In this document: positions 45,001-53,779 of the stretch, in pieces | How positions within the stretch are numbered: the first letter of the stretch is position 1 | How the letters are laid out: every line of letters starts with the position of its first letter | Source: UBA1181 sp045600225 | GTDB taxonomy: Bacteria > Bacteroidota > Bacteroidia > Bacteroidales > Paludibacteraceae | Direction: 5' to 3' | DNA: 64,000 nucleotides | Assembly: GCA_045600225.1 (NCBI GenBank) | Contig: JAZRXL010000040.1 | Coordinates: 4,401-68,400 of the forward strand | The notes under the pieces: generated by a model | Databases searched by the model: none | What the model was told of the DNA's origin: nothing | The model's input: the letters and a program-made list of their open reading frames with translations, nothing else | Program-made: the position numbers and the translations under genes

Positions 45001-46008
45001 AAAGAGAAGTTGTTTGACAAAACGACCACATCCACAACATTTGGAACCAAAAACGAGAAAGGTTCCGGATTAGGACTGAAGATATGTCAAGAATTCATAT
45101 CCTATAACAAAGGAAAGTTCCTAATCGAAAGTGAGAAAGGGAACGGAACCACAATCTCTCTACTACTTCCTATCGGAACAGAGACCCAAGAGAGCAAAGA
45201 GGAGAACTCTGCAATTATCGAAAGCAAGAATGAAGCAAACCACGAGAACAAGAAACACCTTCTCATTGTAGATGACAATGCAGAGATTCTTAGTTTCGTA
45301 TGCGACCTTCTTCGCCCTTACTATCACATAGACAGTGCGAACAACGGAGAGGACGCCCTGCAAATAGCAAGGAAGGAGATTCCCGACCTGATCATATCGG
45401 ACATCGTCATGCCAAAGATGGATGGAAGGGAGCTTTGCCACTGCATTAAAGAGGATGCTTTAACGCGACATATACCGGTAATACTTCTCACTTCAGAAGA
45501 CACCGTGGAGGATCAAGTTCAAGGCCTCAACATTGGTGCAGACGATTATATCACGAAACCATTCAATGCAGAGATATTGAAAGCAAAGATCGTCACTCTA
45601 CTCAAAAACAAAGAGTTACAAAGAGAGCATCTACGCACACGCATACTTCGCATGCCAGAATTGGAGATACCAGAAAGTATCGATGATGCTTTCATTTCTA
45701 AAATCAATGCAGTCATTAAGAAGAACATTGGAGATAGCAATCTGACCGTCGAATTCTTAGCATCCGAAACTGCATTCAGTCGCGTACAGTTATTCAGGAA
45801 GATGAAGGCAATCACTGGTTGCTCTCCTTCTGAATACATCAAGGCAATGAGACTTGAACATGCGGCAGAGATATTAGTACAAAGTAAACAAAGCATTGCG
45901 GATGTTGCCTACATGGTGGGATTCTCCGATCCTAAATATTTCAGCAACTGCTTCTCCGAGAAGTTTGGTGCAACACCATCTCAATACATAAAAGAGAACA
46001 AAGGGTAA
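42001..46008 (+). CDS. Hybrid two-component system protein (beta-propeller sensor, histidine kinase, receiver, AraC DNA-binding)
   Basis: 1335 residues from ATG 42001 (an ATG at 41995 is also possible). Domains: signal peptide; about 14 reg_prop propeller blades (SYGFLWIATENGLIKFNGYDY, RLWIGTDNGIAIYNR) to about 670; Y_Y_Y domain (about 680-755); one membrane helix (WWFRIVSGLSILLALNLFLS); HisKA with phospho-acceptor His about 852 (SVIAHDLRNPLTAI); HATPase_c (NNAIKF, DDGVGMT, GSGLGLKIC); receiver with Asp about 1134 (LIISDIVMPKMDG); AraC HTH (IADVAYMVGFSDPKYFSNCF). One protein thus senses a periplasmic ligand and binds DNA. HTCS usually sit beside a polysaccharide-utilisation locus; none is adjacent here. 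Confidence 0.95.
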   Translation: MKKLLYIIILLTLCSLHIHGESSRFSIYQSQSYVPYSNINDMLEDSYGFLWIATENGLIKFNGYDYVQYQQNKDISNSLPNNNCRTLIEDSQNRLWIGTDNGIAIYNRENDGFDRIKLSGLTSYNFVGIQEDSDGSLWALSFQELIKLSPEGELQQIYSYPNAVCMHLDGDQIWLGSLIYGLHSFNKEDASIKKLEIKDLPDEQGLHVRCIKKASNGDLLIGTRDLGLVIYHPETHTSEAHYSNNHPDVFISDYVLSIYEDHKHKIWIGSVNGQLIEYDPQKDKFTVPVFKHPSGVKQLTIGCIMEDKRQDIWVGTHHYWIYQCNRSINAFELHQQKDQQGSLSHNAITCFSDNPEKVLIGTDGGGLNIYDKASGQFATDTRFGKIILDIKKGNKEGEYWISTWGNSQMGLIQYNILTKEFKKHEYNVNDSSSITSNLLRAILVDGPYVWVSTDGAGLCRLNTNTGRIDNKYNCEEPIFSVKNPQWVNHLMRDKKGRLWLCSSEGIILYDNNQCKRLRINLISNENLQNEVKMSIEDSDGKILFVTASNGLIQYNESDSTFINLSKTYNIPTNLSSLCEDDEKNLWIISAEEIIRLNRKENIVHNFNMRNDLNGNPFTPNAIFKSGDDLYVGSNNGFFKFNVKTLSFSDSNPRIYLNDLFVWGEKQKVEENGILTKALVMTDTLTLTHHNNSISIDFFAIDYEHADQINYLYKMDGFQDGWVNTGKTRQAYFTNLSPGTYTFQVKTISLDNNTEVYSKPLTIIILPPWWRTWWFRIVSGLSILLALNLFLSLREKGHKKKQAELENLVAIRTEELRLINKEVQDQKESLEIQNKRLDESLNTKNKILSVIAHDLRNPLTAIVGNLSLMSEENECDRIKQVCKSAKNLQTQMENLLDWARIQNQSILYSPKNHFLDALTKECITLLQGLVEEKNIQLSFHNQCQTSAFIDQRMISTVCRNLLNNAIKFTNENGHIDIDIKQEDDHIRWQIKDDGVGMTQEQKEKLFDKTTTSTTFGTKNEKGSGLGLKICQEFISYNKGKFLIESEKGNGTTISLLLPIGTETQESKEENSAIIESKNEANHENKKHLLIVDDNAEILSFVCDLLRPYYHIDSANNGEDALQIARKEIPDLIISDIVMPKMDGRELCHCIKEDALTRHIPVILLTSEDTVEDQVQGLNIGADDYITKPFNAEILKAKIVTLLKNKELQREHLRTRILRMPELEIPESIDDAFISKINAVIKKNIGDSNLTVEFLASETAFSRVQLFRKMKAITGCSPSEYIKAMRLEHAAEILVQSKQSIADVAYMVGFSDPKYFSNCFSEKFGATPSQYIKENKG

Positions 46009-46021
46009 ACTTTCTTCCCTT

Positions 46022-47446
46022 CTACACTCCTCTACCAGTAAATACGGTTTTAATTGTGTAGATCAAAATCTTCACATCAATCAGTAAAGAAAGATTCTCC
46101 AAATAGATTATATCATACTTTAATCGTTCAATCATCTTATCAACGGAATCTGCGTAACCATACTTAACCATTCCCCAAGATGTGATTCCCGGACGCACCT
46201 TATGGATTACTCGATAATAAGGCACCTTCTCCTCTATTTTTTCTACGAAATATGGCCTTTCTGGGCGAGGACCTACCAACGACATATCCCCTTTCAGTAC
46301 ATTTATAAATTGTGGAATTTCATCGATTCTATACTTCCTTAAGAATTTTCCAACACGCGTAACTCTGCGATCATCTCTCGATGCAAGTTGAGGAACCGAT
46401 CCTTCCGAATCATGCGCCATTGTTCGGAACTTATATATCTTAAACAATTTTCCTTTCAAACCTACTCTTTCCTGTTGGTAAATCACAGGTCCCTCTGATG
46501 TGAATCTCACCAAGAGAGAAACAACAAGCAACAAAGGAGACAATAGGACTAAAAACAGCAAAGAGGAAGTGACATCAAAGAAGCGCTTTACATTTTTATC
46601 ATGTTCTGAAAATCTGACATCAAAGAAATTCACCAAAGGAGCTCCATAAATAGATGACAATCGGACGCCTCCAGCAAACAAATCGTACAAACGAGGCGTA
46701 ACCCTCACCTCCACATCATGTTCCACCAAACTGCTTACCAAATCATAGAAACATTTCTTATCATCGCTATCCATCGCAACAATCACCTCTTCCACCTTAT
46801 GATCGCTTAGTAGTTTTTCCAAGTCAGTCAAACCACCCAAGACCATATCACTCGGAACTGAGCATGGAGAGGAATCCACAGATACAAAACCTTCGATTAT
46901 ATGTCCCGAAGACTGTTCCTGAGACTGCAACTCTTTATATAGCTCCATTGCCTTATTACCCGTTCCTATAATCAATGTGTTAAAGCCCCAAACTCGATGA
47001 TGAATATTATAAGTGGTTATTCGGGTTAAAGTATACCTTCCAATGTAAACAACAACAAAATAGATCAAGAAAAGGACACCAAAGGCCAAATAGTAATCGG
47101 TATATTGTCCTACAGGATCATTCAATAGGAGCACGAAGAAAAGTCCCAACGAACCTAAGAATATACTGGCAACAGTTTGAGACAACTCCTCCAATCTGGA
47201 TTTCCTAAATGGCAGATTATAGTAGCCCGACAACCAAAAGACGAAGAACCAATAAAGAGGGATACCCAATACTAACTTTTCAAAATTATAGATGGGAGAA
47301 AACAGATCAAAATTTTGCGTCGATGAAGATTCAATCTCCAATCGACGGAAAACAAAGAAAAGAAACCACGCGATCAGGACACATAGCATATCCACAACCA
47401 CATATTTCAAACGTTGCTTCCTTCGTTTCTGCGTTAAACTCTCCAT
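46022..47446 (-). CDS. Polyprenyl-phosphate sugar-1-phosphate transferase (WcaJ/WbaP type)
   Basis: 474 residues. Four N-terminal membrane helices, a Rossmann-like CoA-binding middle domain (NTLIIGTGNKAMELYKEL), another membrane segment and a C-terminal bacterial sugar transferase domain with KRFFDVTSSLLFLVLLSP, YQQERVGLKGKLFKIYKFRTM, RKYRIDEIPQFINVLKGDMSLVGPRPERPYF. It moves a hexose-1-phosphate from a nucleotide sugar to undecaprenyl phosphate, starting exopolysaccharide or O-antigen units at the inner membrane. No other glycan genes are nearby. It converges on the two-component gene and follows the Sua5/YrdC gene by 16 bases. Confidence 0.9.
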   Translation of the reverse strand: MESLTQKRRKQRLKYVVVDMLCVLIAWFLFFVFRRLEIESSSTQNFDLFSPIYNFEKLVLGIPLYWFFVFWLSGYYNLPFRKSRLEELSQTVASIFLGSLGLFFVLLLNDPVGQYTDYYLAFGVLFLIYFVVVYIGRYTLTRITTYNIHHRVWGFNTLIIGTGNKAMELYKELQSQEQSSGHIIEGFVSVDSSPCSVPSDMVLGGLTDLEKLLSDHKVEEVIVAMDSDDKKCFYDLVSSLVEHDVEVRVTPRLYDLFAGGVRLSSIYGAPLVNFFDVRFSEHDKNVKRFFDVTSSLLFLVLLSPLLLVVSLLVRFTSEGPVIYQQERVGLKGKLFKIYKFRTMAHDSEGSVPQLASRDDRRVTRVGKFLRKYRIDEIPQFINVLKGDMSLVGPRPERPYFVEKIEEKVPYYRVIHKVRPGITSWGMVKYGYADSVDKMIERLKYDIIYLENLSLLIDVKILIYTIKTVFTGRGV

Positions 47447-47462
47447 TCGCTCTCCCCTATAG

Positions 47463-48068
47463 TTACTCTCTTATGATCTTAACCAAACCACCTTTCTCCA
47501 ATTTGATAATTGAAGAAGGAGTCGCCTTAGACTTATCGTCCTGTCTGTATTTTACTATATAGTCCACACCTTTCTTTATCTCTTCCGAAATTTCAGAAAA
47601 ATTCTGTGCAGAAGGCTGTCCACTAATATTAGCAGACGTAGAGACTATTGGCATACGGAAAGCCTCACAAAGTGCCTTAGAGAAGTTCTCTTTTGTAAGT
47701 CTGATTCCCACGCTACCATCTTCTGCAATAAGGTTAGGAGCTAGATTTTTCGCTCCAGAATATATTATAGTCAATGGTTTTTCGCTCAAATCTATCAGGT
47801 CGTACGCTACTTCAGGGACCTCCTCCACTATTCGTTCCAATTTTGCAATGTGATCTGTCAAGACCAACAAAGACTTGCTATCTGGGCGTTGCTTTAACGC
47901 ATATATTTTTTTCACTGCCTCCTCGTTAGTAGCATCACATCCCAATCCCCAAATCGTATCTGTAGGATACAAGATAATGCCACCTGCACGCAAAACCTTA
48001 ACAGCCTCACGTATATCATCTCTGAAATCTGGCATTGCAACCGTATTATTTCTTTTATTATCACTCAT
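47463..48068 (-). CDS. Threonylcarbamoyl-AMP synthase (Sua5/YciO/YrdC family)
   Basis: 201 residues. The family makes threonylcarbamoyl-AMP from Thr, bicarbonate and ATP for the t6A37 modification of tRNAs reading ANN codons. Seen: GGIILYPTDTIWGLGCDATNEEAVKKIYALKQRPDSKSLLVL at the start, VGIRLTKE, and the SANISGQPSA motif (about 148-157). It lacks the extra Sua5 C-terminal domain, so it is of the short TsaC/YciO kind; which of these cannot be decided. It starts 12 bases after uvrA, in an operon with the glycosyl-phosphate transferase. Confidence 0.88.
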   Translation of the reverse strand: MSDNKRNNTVAMPDFRDDIREAVKVLRAGGIILYPTDTIWGLGCDATNEEAVKKIYALKQRPDSKSLLVLTDHIAKLERIVEEVPEVAYDLIDLSEKPLTIIYSGAKNLAPNLIAEDGSVGIRLTKENFSKALCEAFRMPIVSTSANISGQPSAQNFSEISEEIKKGVDYIVKYRQDDKSKATPSSIIKLEKGGLVKIIRE

Positions 48069-48080
48069 AGTTTCTCTCTT

Positions 48081-50891
48081 TTATTCACTCATCTTTTCTT
48101 TCAAGAAACGACCCGTGTAAGATCTTTCACATTTCGACAACTCCTCTGGCGTACCTGCAAATACCAGTTCACCACCAGCATTACCGCCTTCTGGACCTAT
48201 ATCAATCACATGATCGGCAGCCTTCACCACATCCAAATCATGCTCTACGATTACTACGGTATGACCATTTGCAATCAAAGCATTAAACGCTTTTAGCAAT
48301 GTCTTTACATCATGGAAATGCAATCCTGTTGTAGGCTCATCAAAGATAAACAATGTTGGTTCTGGTTTCTCTGCACCTAAGATGGCCGCCAACTTCACAC
48401 GCTGACTTTCACCGCCCGACAATGTATCTGAGGATTGTCCCAACTTCACATATCCAAGACCTACATCTTGCAGAGTTTTCAATCTTCGGGTTATCTTCTT
48501 TTCCAATGTACCCGTTGCTTCAGAGAAAAACTCGACAGCTTGGTTGACAGTCATCTCCAAAACATCAAAAATCGAGTTGCCCCTATAAAGAACCTCAAGC
48601 ACATCATTCTTAAAGCGCTTACCTTGGCAAGACTCACAAGGGAGAACCAAATCGGCCATAAACTGCATCTCAACAGTTACAGTTCCTTCACCCTGGCACT
48701 CTTCACATCGGCCACCCTCTACATTAAAAGAGAAGAAGGCTGGGGAATAACCCATCTGTTTTGCCAAAGGCTGTTCTGAGAATAGCTTACGTATATCATC
48801 ATACGCTTTCACGTATGTTACCGGGTTAGATCGGGAAGACTTTCCTATAGGATTCTGATCTACAAAATCTACACCATGAAGCATATTGATACTACCTTTT
48901 ATCTCCCTAAACGATCCCGGTTTCTCTGCCACCTCGTCAAACTCTCGCTTCAAAGCATTGTAGAACACATCATATACCAAAGAGGATTTTCCAGAACCAC
49001 TAACACCTGTAACAACCGTCATCACATTAAGAGGGAACTTCACATCAAATCCTTTAAGGTTGTTATGACAAACGCCTGTCAATTCTATATAGTTTGTCCA
49101 CTTTCTACGAAAAGCAGGAACTTCTATTTTTTCTAATCCATTTAAATATTTTAGGGTATAACTCTCCTCACATAGCTTCTTATCTTTTAGAATTTCAGGA
49201 GACAATGCGCCTTGAAACACTACATTACCACCCAAACGACCAGCATTAGGTCCTATATCCACAATATAATCAGCTGCTCGCATAAATGCCTCTTCATGCT
49301 CAACCACCACAACAGTATTTCCCAGCTGTTGTAACTTACGAAGAACATTAATCAACAAATGGGTGTCACGAGGATGTAATCCAATGCTTGGCTCATCCAA
49401 CACATAAAGAGAGCCTACTAAACTGCTGCCCAAAGATGTGACCAAATTGATTCGTTGGCTCTCTCCTCCGGAAAGCGTATTAGACAAACGGTTGAGGGTC
49501 AAATATCCCAGTCCCACATCCTGCAAGAACTGTATGCGATTACGAATCTCTGTCAACAATCGTTTTGCAACCTTCTCCTCCGATTCCGTAAAATCAAGTG
49601 AATTGAAAAAAGCTGCGAGGTCCGTAATAGGCAACGATACCAATTCCGTGATTGTCTTTCCACCCACTTTCACATAGCTAGCATCTTTTCTCAACCGTGT
49701 TCCATTGCAATCAGGGCAAGTGGTCTTTCCTCGGTAACGAGCAAGCATCACCCTATACTGTATCTTATATTGATTCTCTTTTACAAAATCGAAAAACGCA
49801 TCAATTCCCTGTATCTTATGATTGCCATGCCACAAAATAGATTTCTCTTCTTCTGTAAGATTCATATAGGGTTGATGAATCGGGAACTTCACGCTTGCTG
49901 CGTGCATAACGAAATATTGAAGCCATTCAGACATCTTCTCTCCTTTCCAACACACCACAGCACCATCGTAGACCGATCTCGTCTTATCAGGAACCACCAA
50001 ATCTTCATCAATACCCATTACCTTTCCAAACCCTTCACAAGTAGGGCAAGCGCCATACGGTGTATTGAAACTAAACATCAAATCAGAAGGCTCCTCAAAA
50101 AGCATTCCATCCGCCTCAAATTTCTTCGAGAAGGTTCTCTCTTCTTCCTTCCCTTCTGGCAAATACATTCTAACCAAACAAGAATCATCTGCTTCAGCAA
50201 ACGCAGTTTGAATAGAGTCAGAAAGACGGTTTTTCGTATCTCGGTCGTCACGAACCACAAAACGATCTATCACCAGGCGAACCGCAGAGGAAGCGGTCAA
50301 AGAATCTTCAGACAAAACCTCTTCGATCTTCTTGAATACGCCATCAACTTCTACCCTACTATAACCCTGTTGTTGGAATATGGCCAGTTGTTCAACCATC
50401 GATCTTCCCTTACTCAACAAGAATGGAGAGAAAAGGACGCCCTTAGTTCCCTCCGGATATGAGAAAATGAAATCAACAACATCACTCAATTGATGTTTCT
50501 TCACCTCTGCTCCAGAAATCGGAGAATAGGTCTTACCTACACGGGCAAAGAGCAACTTAAGATATTCATAAATCTCAGTGGAAGTACCAACGGTAGAACG
50601 AGGGTTGCGAGTGTTCACCTTCTGTTGGATGGCAATTGCTGGGGGGATACCCTTTATATAATCGACTTCCGGCTTGCTCATTCTACCCAAGAACTGACGC
50701 GCATAAGAAGAGAGACTCTCCACATAACGACGTTGTCCCTCTGCATAGAGCGTATCAAAAGCCAAAGAGGATTTTCCAGAACCTGAAAGTCCTGTAACCA
50801 CCACCAATTTGTTTCGAGGAATCGTCACATCCACCCCTTTTAAATTATGGACATGAGCATTCTTTATTGTTATTTCACCAACACTTGACAT
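48081..50891 (-). CDS. uvrA: UvrABC system protein A
   Basis: 936 residues, standard length. Damage-recognition ATPase of nucleotide excision repair. Two ABC ATPase halves: Walker A GLSGSGKSSLAFDTLYAEGQRRYVESLS (about 34 onward) and GVSGSGKSSLVYDVFYNAL; two signatures LSGGESQR; Walker B LYVLDEPSIGLHP and LFIFDEPTTGLHFHD. Zinc modules: CPTCEGFGKV with CPDCNGTRLR, and CEECQGEGTVTVEM.. CESCQGKRF. All conserved. Leads a three-gene unit with the Sua5/YrdC gene and the sugar transferase. Confidence 0.98.
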   Translation of the reverse strand: MSSVGEITIKNAHVHNLKGVDVTIPRNKLVVVTGLSGSGKSSLAFDTLYAEGQRRYVESLSSYARQFLGRMSKPEVDYIKGIPPAIAIQQKVNTRNPRSTVGTSTEIYEYLKLLFARVGKTYSPISGAEVKKHQLSDVVDFIFSYPEGTKGVLFSPFLLSKGRSMVEQLAIFQQQGYSRVEVDGVFKKIEEVLSEDSLTASSAVRLVIDRFVVRDDRDTKNRLSDSIQTAFAEADDSCLVRMYLPEGKEEERTFSKKFEADGMLFEEPSDLMFSFNTPYGACPTCEGFGKVMGIDEDLVVPDKTRSVYDGAVVCWKGEKMSEWLQYFVMHAASVKFPIHQPYMNLTEEEKSILWHGNHKIQGIDAFFDFVKENQYKIQYRVMLARYRGKTTCPDCNGTRLRKDASYVKVGGKTITELVSLPITDLAAFFNSLDFTESEEKVAKRLLTEIRNRIQFLQDVGLGYLTLNRLSNTLSGGESQRINLVTSLGSSLVGSLYVLDEPSIGLHPRDTHLLINVLRKLQQLGNTVVVVEHEEAFMRAADYIVDIGPNAGRLGGNVVFQGALSPEILKDKKLCEESYTLKYLNGLEKIEVPAFRRKWTNYIELTGVCHNNLKGFDVKFPLNVMTVVTGVSGSGKSSLVYDVFYNALKREFDEVAEKPGSFREIKGSINMLHGVDFVDQNPIGKSSRSNPVTYVKAYDDIRKLFSEQPLAKQMGYSPAFFSFNVEGGRCEECQGEGTVTVEMQFMADLVLPCESCQGKRFKNDVLEVLYRGNSIFDVLEMTVNQAVEFFSEATGTLEKKITRRLKTLQDVGLGYVKLGQSSDTLSGGESQRVKLAAILGAEKPEPTLFIFDEPTTGLHFHDVKTLLKAFNALIANGHTVVIVEHDLDVVKAADHVIDIGPEGGNAGGELVFAGTPEELSKCERSYTGRFLKEKMSE

Positions 50892-50996
50892 AAACTACTT
50901 TGTAAGAATGCAAATTTAGTCATAAAAACGGAGATTGCATTTTAGCAGACGGCAATAAATAACAAAACAAGACGAAAAAAACAATGTTTTTTATCT

Positions 50997-51602
50997 TTAT
51001 AAATGATCCGTATTATCCCAATCCAAAACACACCAAACACCATCTCGTTTTTCTACGATGCACAAACCTGTAGAGTGAGGATGAGGTGCATTAGCGATAT
51101 CATGTATCGGTTGATATTTCAAGTAAGTATAAAGTATTTTTAGCAAAGCACCATGGGTGACCACCAACACATTCTCCCCTTGATGTTTCTTTGCGGCTTC
51201 TTCAATAAACGAGGAAGCCCGGTCGCGTACTTGCTGATAAGTCTCACAAGTAGGACGAGAAAAACTTTCCGGATGATGATAAAAGACATCCAGTTCTTCC
51301 TTGTATTTTTCTTCCAAGTCAGACACTAACCAACCTTGCCAATCCCCCATAAGAATCTCCTTTAATTCATCGGCGAATATTGGTTCCAAGCCAAATCCAT
51401 CAGCAAGGAGTTCGGCGGTGCGACGTGTACGTCGAAGAGGACTAACATAAAGAGCAGAGAAAGAAACATCTTTCAACTTTTTATTCAAAGCAATGGCCTG
51501 CTGTTCACCCTCTGGCGTCAGATCAGATTCCATCTGTCCTTGGATACGATGCTCCACATTGAAGAAGGTCTGTCCGTGTCTTACTAAATAAAAACGAGTC
51601 AT
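50997..51602 (-). CDS. Histidine phosphatase superfamily protein (phosphoglycerate-mutase-like)
   Basis: 201 residues from ATG 51602; an ATG two codons earlier is possible. Catalytic LVRHGQTFFN at the start (His about 9), second Arg/Glu positions in LYVSPLRRTRRTAELLA and LKEILMGDWQGW, and the second catalytic His in VLVVTHGALLKIL. Cofactor-independent of pathway, such enzymes may be phosphoglycerate mutases, sugar phosphatases or alpha-ribazole phosphatases (CobC); the sequence does not decide. Single gene downstream of the rpmF terminator. Confidence 0.87.
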   Translation of the reverse strand: MTRFYLVRHGQTFFNVEHRIQGQMESDLTPEGEQQAIALNKKLKDVSFSALYVSPLRRTRRTAELLADGFGLEPIFADELKEILMGDWQGWLVSDLEEKYKEELDVFYHHPESFSRPTCETYQQVRDRASSFIEEAAKKHQGENVLVVTHGALLKILYTYLKYQPIHDIANAPHPHSTGLCIVEKRDGVWCVLDWDNTDHL

Positions 51603-51617
51603 ATACAAACAAGAAAT

Positions 51618-51641
51618 GAGGAAAACCCGAAGATTTTCCTC
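51618..51641 (-). terminator. Terminator of rpmF
   Basis: Hairpin GAGGAAAA / TTTTCCTC (51618-51625, 51634-51641) lying between rpmF and the histidine phosphatase gene. The U-rich tail is weak on the minus strand (ATTTCTTGTTTG). Confidence 0.6.
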
Positions 51642-51669
51642 TTATCTTTTGATTTTTTAATCAAGGAAA

Positions 51670-51855
51670 TTAAACTGCAGCTTCTTTCTCTACAGCAACC
51701 ATTCCGCGGTAGTAGCCACACTCGCCACATACACGGTGGTACAAATACAATGCACCGCAGTTAGGGCATACTGCCAATGTAGGAGCCTCTGCCTTGTAGT
51801 GAGTTCTTCTCTTTGCTCCTCTTGATTTTCCTTGTCTTCGCTTAGGATGTGCCAT
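51670..51855 (-). CDS. rpmF: 50S ribosomal protein L32
   Basis: 61 residues. Starts MAHPKRRQGKSRGAKRRTH, typical of L32, and contains a four-Cys zinc ribbon CPNCGALYLYHRVCGECGYY, that is, the zinc-binding (C+) form. It lies 38 bases after the DUF177 gene, the classical rpmF partner in bacteria. Confidence 0.96.
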   Translation of the reverse strand: MAHPKRRQGKSRGAKRRTHYKAEAPTLAVCPNCGALYLYHRVCGECGYYRGMVAVEKEAAV

Positions 51856-51893
51856 TTTGTTTTTATTTTAAATTAGTTATTATCTTTTATTAT

Positions 51894-52448
51894 TTACTTT
51901 GTTTCTTCCTTATCCAACAATCCTCGAAGTCCTTCCCAGCGAGGATCAACATAATCAGAATCAGAATTTGCATCTTCCTCCTCTTCTGTTCGCTCTCCAA
52001 TCAAATAACTATTCAACTGAGTCATCATCTCTTCTGAGCATTCACCCTCTGGATGCACATGCTGTACCGGAATATCCAATGCGATAAATTCATACATATA
52101 CCACGAAAGATCAATCTCTCCGGGATATTCTGGCACCACAACCAAAGTGTCATCAACCTCCTCAAACTCATCACCAAATTTTACAACCAACTGATTCTCT
52201 GCTTCAATCTCCTGCTTCATATCCTCCAAGCATCGGTCACATGGAATATACACATAACCACTCAACTCAAAGTTGAACTCAAAAGAGTGGGCCGACTTCT
52301 TTAAAGAAACATTAACCGCAACATCTCCTCGTTGAACTTCAGGAGCCTCTATCCTCTCGAAGAACGCATCCTCTAAACGGAACTCATACTCATGCGTTCC
52401 CAAAGGCAAGTCCTTCAGTTGTATGACATAGGTCTCTTTATTATCCAT
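51894..52448 (-). CDS. DUF177 (YceD-like) protein
   Basis: 184 residues from ATG 52448 (MDNKETYVIQLKDLPLGTHEYEFRLEDAFF). Conserved pairs of Cys (YIPCDRCLEDM) in the middle and the C-terminal NSDSDYVDPRWEGLRGLL are hallmarks of the family that always precedes rpmF; the E. coli and plant members take part in 23S rRNA accumulation. Five more residues (MKTML) could be used if translation begins at 52463. Same-strand operon with rpmF. Confidence 0.9.
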   Translation of the reverse strand: MDNKETYVIQLKDLPLGTHEYEFRLEDAFFERIEAPEVQRGDVAVNVSLKKSAHSFEFNFELSGYVYIPCDRCLEDMKQEIEAENQLVVKFGDEFEEVDDTLVVVPEYPGEIDLSWYMYEFIALDIPVQHVHPEGECSEEMMTQLNSYLIGERTEEEEDANSDSDYVDPRWEGLRGLLDKEETK

Positions 52449-52597
52449 CAGCATGGTCTTCAAAAACTCCGCAAAATTACAAAATTTACCAATACAAAAT
52501 CCTATCGGATTGGCATTTTTTCAAAAAAAATATCAACAATAAAACTATATTCCTAAAAATCAAACAGTTAAACACAACAACAGCAATAAAATCAAAC

Positions 52598-53776
52598 TCA
52601 TGTCTGTGAAAGATTTTTCCCATCAATTCTCTCTAACATAATCCTGAAAGTTGTACCCTTCCCTATCTCTGATTTTTTTACAAATATTTTTCCGTGATGA
52701 TACTCCTCAACAATTCGCTTGACCAAAGAAAGTCCCAATCCCCAACCTCTTTTCTTGGTCGTAAAACCAGGATTAAAGACGGTCGAAAACTTCGACTTCG
52801 GAATTCCCTTACCCGAATCCTGGACATCAATCAACACATCTCCACCATCCACGGAGACAAAGGCCGTTATCGTCCCCTCCTTCGATATTGCATCAATTGC
52901 ATTCTTGCATAGGTTCTCAATCACCCAAGCGAACAATGGTTTGTTCATCTTCACAAAGACAGTCTCTTCTGTCTCATACACGGAAGAGATAACAATCCTG
53001 CTCGACGTCCTTTTTTGCATATAACCGAGAGTATTATCCAACACATCCCTCAGTGGTGTCGGCGTCAATTCCGGCACAGAGCCTATTTTCGAAAATCGTT
53101 CCGCAATGACTTGCAAACGATCCACATCTTTCTGCATCTCCGGGATCATTTCAGCTGGCACATTTCCCTCTTTTATGATCTCCATCCAAGCCATAAGGGA
53201 GGAGATGGGAGTACCCAACTGATGAGCTGTTTCTTTTGAAAGTCCAACCCACAATCGATTCTGTTCCGATTTCTTTGCACTTGCGAAGAAGAAAAACAAG
53301 ACACAGAAAAAGACTACAATTATAACTGCTTGTATATACGGATAATAGGCCAGTTTTTTTAACAACAGAGAGTCATCATAATAAAGGTATTGGTACAAGT
53401 TTTCATCCAACTGCATTTCAATTGGCGTATGCACCTCTTTTAAATCCTTTAGTTTATTCTGCAAAAACGAAAGCGTATCACTTTCCTTTATCTCAATATT
53501 ACGATAGGTTATCACCTCATCATCAGCATCGGCTATCATCACAGGTATGGTGTTATTATCCTCAATCACTTTCAGTATAAAAGTAAAGTCTGAACCCGAT
53601 ACATCCGTCACCAAAAGCTTCGTAGCCTCTGCCCAGAGTTCAATGCGGCGATGTTCCTCTTGTGCCATATCGTCAGCCAACTTATCCGTAAAATAGACGG
53701 ACAGGGCGACAATACATACTGCCACCAACGAAAAGAAATACTTTACATACCGAAAATTATCAAATGTGATCTGCAC
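52598..53776 (-). CDS. Orphan sensor histidine kinase
   Basis: 392 residues. Two membrane helices (about 12-30 and 150-168) enclose a short periplasmic sensor domain. The H-box SKETAHQLGTPISSLMAWMEII has the phospho-acceptor His (about 186), followed by HATPase_c with NLCKNAIDAI (N-box), VDVQDSGKGIPK-like G1 (IDVQDSGKGIP), and KKRGWGLGLSLVKRIV (G2). No HAMP and no response regulator next to it. The start is 3 bases after rsgA, so it is transcribed with rsgA and frr. Confidence 0.9.
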   Translation of the reverse strand: MQITFDNFRYVKYFFSLVAVCIVALSVYFTDKLADDMAQEEHRRIELWAEATKLLVTDVSGSDFTFILKVIEDNNTIPVMIADADDEVITYRNIEIKESDTLSFLQNKLKDLKEVHTPIEMQLDENLYQYLYYDDSLLLKKLAYYPYIQAVIIVVFFCVLFFFFASAKKSEQNRLWVGLSKETAHQLGTPISSLMAWMEIIKEGNVPAEMIPEMQKDVDRLQVIAERFSKIGSVPELTPTPLRDVLDNTLGYMQKRTSSRIVISSVYETEETVFVKMNKPLFAWVIENLCKNAIDAISKEGTITAFVSVDGGDVLIDVQDSGKGIPKSKFSTVFNPGFTTKKRGWGLGLSLVKRIVEEYHHGKIFVKKSEIGKGTTFRIMLERIDGKNLSQT

Positions 53777-53779
53777 TGC

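Noticed and set aside
46008..46022. Terminator between the two-component gene and the sugar transferase
   Set aside because: Only a 5-base stem AAGGG/CCCTT without a clear T-run.
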